A stretch of 48,110 bases of DNA. Origin: Rhodocyclaceae bacterium. GTDB lineage: Bacteria > Pseudomonadota > Gammaproteobacteria > Burkholderiales > Rhodocyclaceae. The notes beneath the pieces are model-generated. The model searched no databases, was not told the DNA's origin, and saw only the letters and a list, made by a program, of their open reading frames with translations. This document shows, piece after piece, positions 8,711 through 16,972 of this stretch. Made by a program: the position numbers and the translations under genes. The DNA is taken from positions 679-48,788 of the forward strand of contig RXJP01000033.1 in NCBI GenBank assembly GCA_003963315.1, read 5' to 3'. Position 1 is the first letter of the stretch; every line of letters starts with the position of its first letter.

Positions 8711-9615
8711 CGGCGGTTCTGGCGGCCAGTCGGCCAACACAGGCAAAGGCGACGTTCGGTCCGTCGAGAGCGATTCCGTAGCAAGCCCCAGGTGGCGATC
8801 ATCAAGGCGATGACAGGGACGTAGACGAGGACGAAGCCGGACAGTTGCGGCTGGCCCAGGATGATTTCGGCCATCAGCAGGGCCACGGGGACGTTATGGA
8901 TGCTGACCTCGGTGGCAATGGTGAATGCCATGGTTTCTCCTAGTCGGGCGATCCGAACCGCGAAAAAAGTGGAGAGCAGGATCAGCAGGCAGAGCAGGGC
9001 TGCCGCCGGCAGCATAGACCACCACAGGGCGACGATGCGGTCCCAGGTGGTGAAAAGCAGGATTCCGAAAATCGCCGTCAGCATCACCAGGGAAATGCGC
9101 CTGGCCCAGCGCGATACGCTATCCACCTTCTGGACCAGCCTGCGCAGGGCCATGCCAATGAAGATGGGCGACACGACCATGATGAAAATGTGCTTCATTG
9201 TGTTCCCGATCGGCAGATGGATGTCCACATTCTCATTGGCCAGGAGCCGGAACCCCAGGTTGGCGATCAAGGGGGTGGCAGCAAGACTGATGATGCCGTT
9301 GATGGCGGTCAACGCCACGGAAACTTCGGGGAAACCCTTGAAGACGTAAACGATGGCATTGGCCACCGGCCCGCCCGGTGCGGCGACGAGGAGAATGATG
9401 CCGAGGGAGATTTCGGGATGTGCCTGAAACAGGAAGGCGACAAAAAAACCGCAGGCTGGCCCGATCAGCAACTGACCCAGCACCCCCAGGAGGAGAGGCT
9501 GGGGGGCCCTGGTCAGATTGATGAAGCGCACAGGTGTCACGTCGAGACCTATGCAAACCATCATGACGAAGACGCATGACGGGACCAGCCAATGCAGAAA
9601 TTCTTGTGCCTCCAT
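8707..9615 (-). CDS. Bile acid:sodium symporter (BASS) family transporter
   Basis: Integral membrane protein of 302 residues with about nine to ten hydrophobic segments. It carries family landmarks: LLVAAPGGPVANAIVY, VALTAINGIISLAATPLI, PIFIGMALRRLV, and late in the protein FTIATEVSIHNVPVALLMA (the conserved E-x-x-x-x-N region). BASS proteins move organic anions such as bile acids, steroid sulfates or short organic acids with sodium. Start 9615 (MEAQEFLHW) has GGGAGAA upstream. The longer frame to 9654 has no ribosome-binding site. It is the first gene of the unit with iclR. Placement beside a sulfatase and a DUF1302 outer-membrane protein suggests uptake of a sulfated or amphipathic substrate (inference). 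Confidence 0.88.
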   Translation of the reverse strand: MEAQEFLHWLVPSCVFVMMVCIGLDVTPVRFINLTRAPQPLLLGVLGQLLIGPACGFFVAFLFQAHPEISLGIILLVAAPGGPVANAIVYVFKGFPEVSVALTAINGIISLAATPLIANLGFRLLANENVDIHLPIGNTMKHIFIMVVSPIFIGMALRRLVQKVDSVSRWARRISLVMLTAIFGILLFTTWDRIVALWWSMLPAAALLCLLILLSTFFAVRIARLGETMAFTIATEVSIHNVPVALLMAEIILGQPQLSGFVLVYVPVIALMIATWGLLRNRSRRTERRLCLCWPTGRQNRR

Positions 9616-9738
9616 CCATTCTCCCGGGGGCGGGCTGCGTTTCTTGCCGGTCATCGCCGACGCAACCTCGCTGCCTCATTGTCGTTTTTGGAGATTCACT
9701 TTAATCCTCGAGGGAAAGATTGAAAACAGCAGGGCGTT

Positions 9739-9759
9739 ATGTTTCACCTGGTGGAACAT
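9739..9759. promoter_or_regulatory. 21-bp palindromic operator, copy 2 (upstream of BASS-iclR)
   Basis: Half-sites ATGTTTCACC and GGTGGAACAT flank a central T, nine of ten bases symmetric. It lies 124 bp upstream of the BASS gene start. It is 20/21 identical to the reverse complement of copy 1 at 7758-7778. Confidence 0.72.
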
Positions 9760-9869
9760 TGGCGCAAGCAATCCGGGTGCTCAGACGACGCTTGTACTGA
9801 CCGTGATCGATTGCTGCCTATCCCTTGTTCTCCCCGGTCCTTCAGAGCCCGCAGACGAATTGGCTTGTA

Positions 9870-9890
9870 TCCCATTTGGAATAAATGGGA
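9870..9890. repeat. Perfect 8-5-8 inverted repeat in the BASS/DUF1302 intergenic region
   Basis: TCCCATTT-GGAAT-AAATGGGA. It differs in sequence from the 21-bp operators. It could be a binding site for another regulator or a hairpin. It sits in the 541-base gap 9616-10156, in which I see no convincing gene. Confidence 0.45.
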
Positions 9891-9966
9891 CGAAATTTCC
9901 AGGGCGAACCTGTCCCCAAAGTCGAGATTCATTGGTGCCGTAGTTGGCGGGCTGCACCTGCCGGCT

Positions 9967-10026
9967 GTGTTTCACCCTGTGGCACGGTAGGGCATCCCAT
10001 CGGGTTTGACATTTCATGGGTGAAAT
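9967..10026. promoter_or_regulatory. Operator-like sites upstream of DUF1302 gene
   Basis: GTGTTTCACC-C-TGTGGCACGG at 9967-9987 matches operator copy 2 in 15 of 21 bases. ATTTCA-TGGG-TGAAAT at 10011-10026 is a perfect 6-4-6 palindrome with similar half-sites but a one-base shorter core. TTGACA at 10006-10011 overlaps the second site and could be a -35 element, but no well-spaced -10 was found. Together they suggest that the outer-membrane gene belongs to the same regulon. Confidence 0.45.
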
Positions 10027-10156
10027 AATTTTCCTGCGTTGGACTGGCGCTTACCTCCCTCTATGGGAGAGGTGGCGTGAGCGGCCACGGGGGGAACGCC
10101 CACTTCGCGGCTTGTGAATATGGGCCAAAAAAATGAAACCTAAGGAGAGAGAGTCA

Positions 10157-12034
10157 ATGTACCCACTAAAAAAACAAATCCATCCAGAGCGCCGTGACGA
10201 GGGGAGGGCGGGCCCACGTTGGCGCTGCGCCCATAGCCGTCGTCTGCTGTGCTTCACCGGGACGGTATTGGTGGCGTCTGGCCTGGCAATGCCCGCAGCC
10301 AGGGCGGCCAGCGAGTTTGAACTGGCCGGCATGAAAGGTTCGGTCAAGACCGACGTCACCTTTGGCACCCAAATCCGGGGCGCCTCAGCAGACCCCGAAT
10401 TGATCAATAACGCAAATGCGGCGACTGTGGGCGCTTCAGGAAACAAGGCCGGTGGCACTGCCCGGAACAACGACGACGGTAATTTGAACTTTGGCAAAGG
10501 GGATGTGACCTCAACGGTGGTGAAGGCGCTGATCGATTCGTCCCTGAAGGGGGAAACCTTTGAAGGTGTCCTCAAGGCCAAGGTCTGGTATGACTACACG
10601 CAAAGCCAGCATGACATGCCCTTTGGGAACTCACTTAATGGCTATGTCCCCGGTAGGACGCTGGGGGAATCCGGGGCCAATTCCCTGACGAAGGCCTCAG
10701 GCGTTAGTCTCCAGGAAGCCTACGTCAAGGCCAAACTCCACTTCGACGCCATGCAGGGCGATGTGGCCCTGGGCAGCCAGACGCTGACGGGATGGGGGGA
10801 GCGGTTCGCTTTCGGCGGCGGGGTGTCGGGCGTCCTGGCGCGGGACTTTGCAGCAGCGGTCCGCCCTGGCGCCTTACCCGGCGAGATTTCCGTGCCCATC
10901 CCAATGGTGCAATTGAAGCTTGGCTCGCCGGGCGCCGGCAATTTCGACTTCTTTTATCAGCTGGGTCGCGCTGAGAATGTCCTTCCCCTGTGCGGCACGT
11001 TCACCGCTGTGGCGGACTTTCTGGCCACGGGCTGCAACAAGGTGTACGTTGGCCCGGGGACCGATGCATCGAGGGATGCCGCAGGCCAGTTCATCAAGCG
11101 TGATCCGGACCAGCACTTCAGCGACAGCAGTCAGTATGGCTTCGCCTATCGCTTCAAGGTGGAGTCGCTGAACACACAGTTCTCGTTCAATTACGCCACC
11201 CACAATTCCCGCATTGCCCAGGTCAGCGCCATCCAGAGCCGGAACGGCGTCAATCCGCTGGTGAACGGCGATCCTGCGGGGACGAACGTCAAGTATTTCC
11301 TGGAGTACCCGGATGACATCCATGTGTTCGGGGTCGGCTTTACTTCCCAGGTGAGTAAGACAACGACCTTGTTCGGCGAAGTCTCCCGCCGTACCAACCA
11401 GCCCATTTCCTTGAACGGCCCCGATATTCTCAACGCCTTCGCTAGCTATGTGGCGCCGACGCCCCTGCGTACCGACGCGCAGGCCGTGGCGGCCGGACAG
11501 CCTTTCCACGGCTACGACCGCTTCACGGTGAACCAGATACAACTGGCCCTATCCCATGGGTTCGGCACCATGGTTGGCGCCCAGGATGTCACGGTCTACG
11601 GGGAAGTGGGGTTGCGCCACATCGAGGACTTGCCCGACGTTAATGTGCGCCGCTATGGGCGACCCACCCTATTTGGCATAGGGCCGGTGGCGGGCGTCTG
11701 TCAGGGCGGATCAACCACGGGATCGGCCCAGTGCAACAACGACGGCTACGTCACCAGCAACGCCTGGGGCTATCGGGTGCGGACCACGGGACGTTACCCC
11801 AATGTCTTCACCAAGACGGACTTGATTCCCACCATCGCCTTCGGCCAGGATGTGAAAGGTTATTCGGACGACGGTGTGTTCAGCGAAGGCCGCCGCCTGC
11901 TTAATTTGTCGCTGAAGGCGCTCTATGACAAGAAGTACTGGATGGATGTCACCCTGCAATCGGCCCGTGGCGGCGCCTACAACCCGATCCGTGATCGGGA
12001 ATTCATCAACCTGAGCATCGGCACCAGTTTTTAA
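10157..12034 (+). CDS. DUF1302 family outer-membrane beta-barrel protein
   Basis: A 625-residue protein with a long N-terminal export signal (basic region, then LLCFTGTVLVASGLAMPAAR, cleavage near ARAA) and alternating beta-strand-like segments ending in the terminal Phe (GTSF) expected of BAM substrates. Features typical of DUF1302 proteins include VSLQEAYVKAKLHFDAM, LGSQTLTGWGERFAFGGGV and a late GYSDDGVFSEGRRLLNLSLKALYDKKYW. These proteins often occur with genes for uptake or export of hydrophobic compounds such as steroids and terpenes; their exact role is unknown. Start 10157 is set by AAGGAG at 10142 with suitable spacing. It is transcribed away from the BASS-iclR unit across a 541-base region with several palindromes, so shared regulation is likely. 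A large hairpin follows the gene. Confidence 0.88.
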   Translation: MYPLKKQIHPERRDEGRAGPRWRCAHSRRLLCFTGTVLVASGLAMPAARAASEFELAGMKGSVKTDVTFGTQIRGASADPELINNANAATVGASGNKAGGTARNNDDGNLNFGKGDVTSTVVKALIDSSLKGETFEGVLKAKVWYDYTQSQHDMPFGNSLNGYVPGRTLGESGANSLTKASGVSLQEAYVKAKLHFDAMQGDVALGSQTLTGWGERFAFGGGVSGVLARDFAAAVRPGALPGEISVPIPMVQLKLGSPGAGNFDFFYQLGRAENVLPLCGTFTAVADFLATGCNKVYVGPGTDASRDAAGQFIKRDPDQHFSDSSQYGFAYRFKVESLNTQFSFNYATHNSRIAQVSAIQSRNGVNPLVNGDPAGTNVKYFLEYPDDIHVFGVGFTSQVSKTTTLFGEVSRRTNQPISLNGPDILNAFASYVAPTPLRTDAQAVAAGQPFHGYDRFTVNQIQLALSHGFGTMVGAQDVTVYGEVGLRHIEDLPDVNVRRYGRPTLFGIGPVAGVCQGGSTTGSAQCNNDGYVTSNAWGYRVRTTGRYPNVFTKTDLIPTIAFGQDVKGYSDDGVFSEGRRLLNLSLKALYDKKYWMDVTLQSARGGAYNPIRDREFINLSIGTSF

Positions 12035-12040
12035 TCGGGA

Positions 12041-12092
12041 CCGGGCGCGCCTGGAGAATCGCGTCTGAAAAGACGGGACTCCAGGGCGCCCG
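12041..12092 (+). terminator. Long nested hairpin after DUF1302 gene
   Basis: An outer stem pairs 12041-12056 with 12078-12092 (CCGGGCGC...CCTGGAG against CTCCAGG..GCGCCCGG, one bulged G). An inner stem CGTCT-GAAA-AGACG has a GNRA tetraloop. There is no T tract, so it may stabilise the mRNA end rather than act alone as an intrinsic terminator. The rest of the 277-base gap before cfa shows no gene. Confidence 0.6.
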
Positions 12093-12311
12093 GTGGATTC
12101 AGCGCGCCTAGCGGCGGCTTGTCTGGCTGGGCAGGAACAAGGGCAGGACCAGCCAGTGGTGATGCGGTGTTCATGGGCTTGGCAACAGAGGCGAAGGCCT
12201 CATTATGCTGAAAGCCGGCACATCGTGTGGGGCCGAGCGAGGCCGCCGAATTGCAATTTTCCTCTTCCGGTTCCAATATTTCCCCTTGTCGCCTGATGAC
12301 AAGGGGGGAAT

Positions 12312-13517
12312 ATGTTCTGGCAGAAGCGTCTGAAGGATTTTGTCGCCCGCATGCGTCACTATGCCTTGCCACTGCGCCTGCGGCTGTGGAACGGCTTGGA
12401 GGTGGACCTGGGCGATGCCCCCATGGTGACGTTCACCATCAAATCCCTGCGCGGCTTGCGCCATCTGCTGCGGCCTTCCGTCGCTTCCTTGGGCCAGGCC
12501 TATGTGGAAGGCGAGATCGATCTGGAAGGCGGCATCGACGACGTGATCTCGCTGGCGGTGCAGCTCTCAGCCCACAATACCCGCCACGGCCAGGTACGCC
12601 ATGGTCCGCGCCTGGTGCGCCATACGCGCCGCGTCGATGCGGAAGCCATTGCCTACCATTACGATGTGTCCAACGATTTCTACCGGTTTTGGCTGGACAA
12701 GGAAATGCTCTATTCCTGCGCCTATTTCCGTACGGCGGCGGACAGCTTGGAGCAGGCCCAGGAACAGAAGCTGGACCACATCCTGACCAAGCTTGATGTT
12801 CGCCCCGGGCAGACCCTGTTGGATATCGGCTGCGGCTGGGGCGCCCTGGTGCTGCGGGCGGCACGGAAATATGGGGCGAGGGCCCTGGGCATCACCTTGT
12901 CGCAGAACCAATACGACCTTGCCCGCCAGCGGATAGCCGAGGCTGGCCTGGAAGACCGGGTGGAAATCCGCCTCCAGGACTACCGCGACGTGAGCGGAAA
13001 GTTCGACCGCATTGTCAGCGTCGGCATGTTCGAGCACGTGGGGCTGCGCAATCTGCGCGGCTATTTCGGCAGGATCCACGACCTTCTGGCAGACGCCGGC
13101 GTCTGCCTCAACCACGGCATCACGTCCACGGATCCGGATTCGGCGGAAGCCCCCTTTGGCGGCGGAGAATTCATTGAGCGTTATGTGTTCCCCCACGGCG
13201 AGCTGCCCCATCTCAGCTTCGCCCTCAAGGAAATGGCGGCGGCGGGCCTGGAGGCGACGGACGTGGAAAACCTGCGCCGCCACTATGCCCTCACCACCCA
13301 TCACTGGAGCCGGCGTTTCGAACAGCACGGTGAGCAGTTGAAAGCCATGGCGGGGGAGCGCCGCTACCGCATCTGGCGCGCCTATCTCGCCGGGTGCGCA
13401 TACGGCTTTAACAGCAACTGGATTGCCTTGCACCAGATACTGGCCACCAAGGCCGGTATCGGCGATGCCACGCCTTTGCCCTTGACCCGGGACTATATGT
13501 ACGTCGGGAAGGCATGA
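12312..13517 (+). CDS. cfa: Cyclopropane-fatty-acyl-phospholipid synthase
   Basis: SAM-dependent enzyme that adds a methylene group across cis double bonds of membrane phospholipid acyl chains, usually in stationary phase or stress. At 401 residues it has the usual length. Motifs include the N-terminal lipid-binding region SLGQAYVEGEIDLEGG, YHYDVSNDFYRFWLD, MLYSCAYF, the SAM-binding LLDIGCGWGALVLRAA, LGITLSQNQ, DRIVSVGMFEHVG and GGGEFIERYVFPHGELP. The ATG at 12312 follows AAGGGGGG at close spacing. It is convergent with the nif11 end of the nifB run, and a strong hairpin separates them. No sigma-54 promoter was found upstream, so membership of the nif regulon is not supported. Confidence 0.95.
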   Translation: MFWQKRLKDFVARMRHYALPLRLRLWNGLEVDLGDAPMVTFTIKSLRGLRHLLRPSVASLGQAYVEGEIDLEGGIDDVISLAVQLSAHNTRHGQVRHGPRLVRHTRRVDAEAIAYHYDVSNDFYRFWLDKEMLYSCAYFRTAADSLEQAQEQKLDHILTKLDVRPGQTLLDIGCGWGALVLRAARKYGARALGITLSQNQYDLARQRIAEAGLEDRVEIRLQDYRDVSGKFDRIVSVGMFEHVGLRNLRGYFGRIHDLLADAGVCLNHGITSTDPDSAEAPFGGGEFIERYVFPHGELPHLSFALKEMAAAGLEATDVENLRRHYALTTHHWSRRFEQHGEQLKAMAGERRYRIWRAYLAGCAYGFNSNWIALHQILATKAGIGDATPLPLTRDYMYVGKA

Positions 13518-13563
13518 AGGAGCGTCGGTCGTTCTTGTTTAGTTATCCCGCCCCGGGGAAAGG

Positions 13564-13591
13564 GCGTTGTCCCCCGGCATGGGGACAACGC
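13564..13591. terminator. Bidirectional hairpin between cfa and nif11
   Basis: Perfect 11-bp stem GCGTTGTCCCC and GGGGACAACGC around CGGCAT, between two convergent genes. No T run follows on either side. Confidence 0.65.
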
Positions 13592-13603
13592 GGCGCATGG
13601 GAA

Positions 13604-13822
13604 TCAGGCCCGTAGCAGCGCCTTGATCAGGCGCTCGGAAAGCTGGTCTTCGGTGAACTGGGCTTCATTGGGCGGATACAGCTCGTCCTCGATGAAGTTG
13701 AAACCGTGCTCGGCGGCCAGGCCGCGCAATTCCTTGATCTTCTGGCATTCCTTAAGTTTGGCCATGAGATCGGCGTCTACGCGGGCTTTGTCGGAAAAGG
13801 CTTTGATGTCTTGAACTGCCAT
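13604..13822 (-). CDS. Nif11 family protein
   Basis: A 72-residue Nif11-domain protein: MAVQDIKAFSDKARVDADL, LKECQKIKELRGLAAEHGFNF and a C-terminal acidic/amphipathic stretch. Nif11 proteins are common in nif clusters of diazotrophs and related to leader domains of some RiPP precursors. Their role in nitrogen fixation is undefined. The C-terminus here (LSERLIKALLRA) lacks a GG cleavage site, a Cys-rich core or nearby maturation enzymes, so a RiPP precursor role is unlikely. It is the last gene of the minus-strand run, 40 bases after draG, with a GAGAGGACC-type weak ribosome-binding site before its ATG. Confidence 0.88.
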   Translation of the reverse strand: MAVQDIKAFSDKARVDADLMAKLKECQKIKELRGLAAEHGFNFIEDELYPPNEAQFTEDQLSERLIKALLRA

Positions 13823-13862
13823 GGGGTCCTCTCGGGTTTAGGTTGAAGAAATGGGGGAAGAA

Positions 13863-14810
13863 TCAGGCCGCCGCCCGTTGACCGGGGGGCGTGGCCTGGG
13901 ACAAGGTGCGCAACAGTCCGCAGGCCACCAGTTGCCTGGCCTGGTTGACGCAGCGTTGGCGCACTTCCGGCAGCAATGCCTGCACCCAGGCCTCGGGCAG
14001 GGCGGTGGGGCCGTAGAGGGCGCCGGCCAGCATGCCGGCGATGGCGCCGGTGGTGTCGGCATCGCCGCCGCAATTGACCACTTGCGTCAGACAATCCTTG
14101 AAACTGCCGGTGTCCATCAGGGCTTGCAGCACGCATTGCAAGGTGTCCACCACATAGCCGCTGGGGTTCTCCTGGCGGCGTTTGCGGTAGGCGAACTGGG
14201 GGAAGGCCGCCAGCAATGGCTTTATGCGGCCGCGGTAGAGCTGGCGTAGATCGGCCCCCAGCACGGCATCCCGCACGGCGAGGGCAATGAATTCGCAGGC
14301 CGCATCCGACACGGGGTTGTGGTGGGTGACATGGGCCTGGGTACGGCAGGCGGCGCGCAGGGCGGCCTCGTCTTCGCCCAGATAGGCCAAGGCGACGGGC
14401 AGCACCCGCATGGCGGCACCATTGCCGGCGTCATGTTCGGAGGGGGGCGCCTCGGCCATGCCGCTACGGCGGAATTGGATCAGGTTGCGGCGTACGGTGT
14501 TGCCGATGTCCACGGGTTTGCCGCGCATCCAAGTATCGAAGGCGATGGCGCAGGCAAGCGCTTCCACCCGGCCCTCGGCCTGGCGGATGGCATCCCCCAG
14601 GGCCCAGGACATGGTGGTGTCGTCGGTGACCTGCCCGGCTTTCAGCTTGAGCCAGCCGCCGCCGACGATATGGCGATGCACACCGTATTGGCGGGCGATC
14701 TCCGCCGGCGTCATGAACTCCACCGTGGCGCCCAGGGCGTCGCCGATGGCGAGGCCCAGATAGGCGGCTTCGGCGCGGGCTAGGAGCTGGACGTTCATGG
14801 CGATAGGCAT
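13863..14810 (-). CDS. draG: ADP-ribosyl-[dinitrogen reductase] hydrolase DraG
   Basis: DraG removes ADP-ribose from NifH-Arg and reactivates nitrogenase, opposing DraT. The 315-residue all-alpha ARH-family protein shows the dinuclear metal site residues: GDALGATVEFMTP, VTDDTTMSWALGDA (Thr62-Asp-Asp-Thr65), HDAGNGAAMR, and GGDADTTGAIAGMLAG (residues 248-259). The start may be 14810 or MNVQLL at 14798; neither has a good ribosome-binding site, but the gene starts only 30 bases after the FeSII-like stop, so coupling is plausible. It lies in the nifB run and is separated from draT by about 12 kb that includes the sulfatase module. Confidence 0.95.
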   Translation of the reverse strand: MPIAMNVQLLARAEAAYLGLAIGDALGATVEFMTPAEIARQYGVHRHIVGGGWLKLKAGQVTDDTTMSWALGDAIRQAEGRVEALACAIAFDTWMRGKPVDIGNTVRRNLIQFRRSGMAEAPPSEHDAGNGAAMRVLPVALAYLGEDEAALRAACRTQAHVTHHNPVSDAACEFIALAVRDAVLGADLRQLYRGRIKPLLAAFPQFAYRKRRQENPSGYVVDTLQCVLQALMDTGSFKDCLTQVVNCGGDADTTGAIAGMLAGALYGPTALPEAWVQALLPEVRQRCVNQARQLVACGLLRTLSQATPPGQRAAA

Positions 14811-14840
14811 GAGGTCGTTGGCGATACGGTGCGACGGGGC

Positions 14841-15200
14841 TTAGACGCTGGGATATTCCACCAGGATGTCTTCGTCCCGCACCACCATCTGGCAGGCCAG
14901 GCGGGAATGGGTGGGGGCGATGTCGTCCACATACATCTGGTCGATCTCGGCTTGGGTGATGAGGCCCAGGCCCTTCAGCACCACCACTTCGCGGGCGTTG
15001 AGGGGGCCGCTCATGGGGTCCTTGCGGTCGATCTTGGTGACCTTGACCACACAAGTGCCGCATTCGCCGTTTTCGCAATTGAAGTCGATGGGGATGTGGT
15101 TTTCCTTGGCCAGTTGAAGAATGGTCTTGGTATGGCTACCGGCGGTGGCGTAAACCGTTTTGTCTTTGTGCATCGGGCTGCTGAAGGTGATATTGGCCAT
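14841..15200 (-). CDS. [2Fe-2S] protein resembling FeSII (Shethna) nitrogenase protection protein
   Basis: A 119-residue [2Fe-2S] ferredoxin with ligands in CENGECGTC and LACQ. Beyond the cluster motif it resembles the Azotobacter FeSII protein as I recall it: an ITFSSPMHKDK start like FSSP, the inserted helical region after the third Cys (DPMSGPLNAREVVVLKGLG), DIAPTHSRLACQ, and DEDILVEY near the C-terminus. FeSII binds oxidised NifH and MoFe protein in an oxygen-stable complex. Its place between draG and another ferredoxin in a NifA-boxed operon supports such a role. A plain electron-transfer ferredoxin is the alternative. Good GGAG-type ribosome-binding site upstream of 15200. Confidence 0.82.
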   Translation of the reverse strand: MANITFSSPMHKDKTVYATAGSHTKTILQLAKENHIPIDFNCENGECGTCVVKVTKIDRKDPMSGPLNAREVVVLKGLGLITQAEIDQMYVDDIAPTHSRLACQMVVRDEDILVEYPSV

Positions 15201-15268
15201 GATCGGCTCCTAGGTGGGTTGAAAGAAAAACGCGCCGGGGTTGGGGATGCGTTTGCCGCTTTAAAAAA

Positions 15269-15671
<403 letters not shown>

Positions 15672-15677
15672 ATCTTT

Positions 15678-16940
15678 TCATCCCAGCGCCGCCATGTCGA
15701 TGACCCGGGCGTCGGCCTTGCCCACCAGGTGCAGGGCGCTTTGGCGGCCCAGTTCCCGGCATTGCGCCAGTTCTTCAGGGGTGGGGATGAGGCGGGCGCG
15801 CACGCCGGCCACGGGCACGCGCAGCTTGAGGCGGCGCAGGCGGTCTTCCACCATGGGCACCGCTTCTCCGCTCCAGCCGTAGGAACCGAAGGCCGCGCCG
15901 AGCTTGCCCTTGACGTTCACCAGGGTGAGGGAAGAAAGCATGTCCCACACGGGCTTCACGGCATCGCCGTTGATGGTGGGGCTGCCGAACACCAGGCCGT
16001 CGGCTTCCTCGATCAGGTCCACGAAAGGTGCGGTCTCGGAGCCTTCGATGTCGTAGAGGGAAACCCGCACGCCATCCACCTGCTCGGCCCCGGCGGCGAC
16101 GAATTCCGCCATGCGCCGGGTGGAGCCGTAGGAGGAGATGTAGAACACCAGCAGGGTCTTGGATTCCGCGCCGTGCAGGTTGCTGGCCGAGAGCGTGCGA
16201 TAGCGCTGCACGTAGTCCAGGGGCGATTCCCGCAGGATGGGGCCGTGGGCCGGTGCCACCAGGCTGATGGGCAGCGGTTGGATCAGATCCAGGGCGTGGC
16301 GTACATGGTCGCGGAAGGGCCGCATGATGTGGCTGTAGTAGTAGTCGAAGGAAAAACGGAAGTCGCCCACGGCATCATTGAACAGCCGTGCATCGCAGAA
16401 ATGGCAGCCGAGAAAATCGCCGGAAAACAGCACGCCGTCCTGTTCCAGGAAGGTGCATTGCGTGTCGGGCCAATGCAGGTAAGGCGTGTTGAAGAAGCGC
16501 AGGCTGCGGTCGCCGAGGCTGATGCGGTCGCCGGTGTTCACCGGGATGATGCGGTGTTCCACCGGGCCGGTGTCGAACAAGCCCTTCATCATGTTGCGGG
16601 CCTGGGGCGAGACATAGAGCTTGGCCTTGGGCGCCCGCTCCATCAGTTCGGGCAGGGCACCGGAGTGGTCCGGCTCCAGATGGTTGAGGACGATGGTGGT
16701 GATTTCTTCGTAGCGCGCCACGGATTCCAGGCGGCGGAAGAAGGTGCCGGCGTACATCTCCTTGACGGTGTCGATCACCGCCACGCCTTGGGAGCCGCGC
16801 ACCGCATAGGCGTTGTAGCTGGTGCCGTTGGCGGTGCGCAGGATGATGTCGAAGCTGCGCAAATCCGGGTCGAGCGCGCCCACCCAGTGCACGCCGGGGA
16901 GTACGGTGACTGCGTTGTGGCTGGCGCCCGCGTGGGGCAT
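15678..16940 (-). CDS. fprA: Flavodiiron protein (FprA, A-type flavoprotein)
   Basis: A 420-residue soluble protein with an N-terminal metallo-beta-lactamase-like diiron domain and a C-terminal flavodoxin domain. Diiron ligands are visible in NHLEPDHSG (H-x-E-x-D-H), TPYLHWPDT and SGDFLGCH, then APAHGP. The FMN domain has FYISSYGSTRRMAE, VFGSPTINGD and AAFGSYGWSGEAV. Flavodiiron proteins reduce O2 to water and/or NO to N2O. No rubredoxin domain is fused, so an external donor is needed; the adjacent ferredoxin is a candidate. An fprA gene in the nif region is known from Rhodobacter capsulatus. Here it sits between nifO and ferredoxin genes, suggesting oxygen or NO protection or redox support of nitrogenase. 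Confidence 0.93.
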   Translation of the reverse strand: MPHAGASHNAVTVLPGVHWVGALDPDLRSFDIILRTANGTSYNAYAVRGSQGVAVIDTVKEMYAGTFFRRLESVARYEEITTIVLNHLEPDHSGALPELMERAPKAKLYVSPQARNMMKGLFDTGPVEHRIIPVNTGDRISLGDRSLRFFNTPYLHWPDTQCTFLEQDGVLFSGDFLGCHFCDARLFNDAVGDFRFSFDYYYSHIMRPFRDHVRHALDLIQPLPISLVAPAHGPILRESPLDYVQRYRTLSASNLHGAESKTLLVFYISSYGSTRRMAEFVAAGAEQVDGVRVSLYDIEGSETAPFVDLIEEADGLVFGSPTINGDAVKPVWDMLSSLTLVNVKGKLGAAFGSYGWSGEAVPMVEDRLRRLKLRVPVAGVRARLIPTPEELAQCRELGRQSALHLVGKADARVIDMAALG

Positions 16941-16972
16941 GTGCTTCTCCGTCGGTGGCTGTGGTGCGGTGG

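Noticed and set aside
12150..12311. Sigma-54 promoter upstream of cfa
   Set aside because: Candidate GG and GC pairs (around 12179 and 12212) do not have the required ten-base spacing.
13604..13822. Nif11 protein as a RiPP precursor
   Set aside because: No GG cleavage site, no Cys- or Ser/Thr-rich core, no lanthipeptide or other maturation enzyme nearby.
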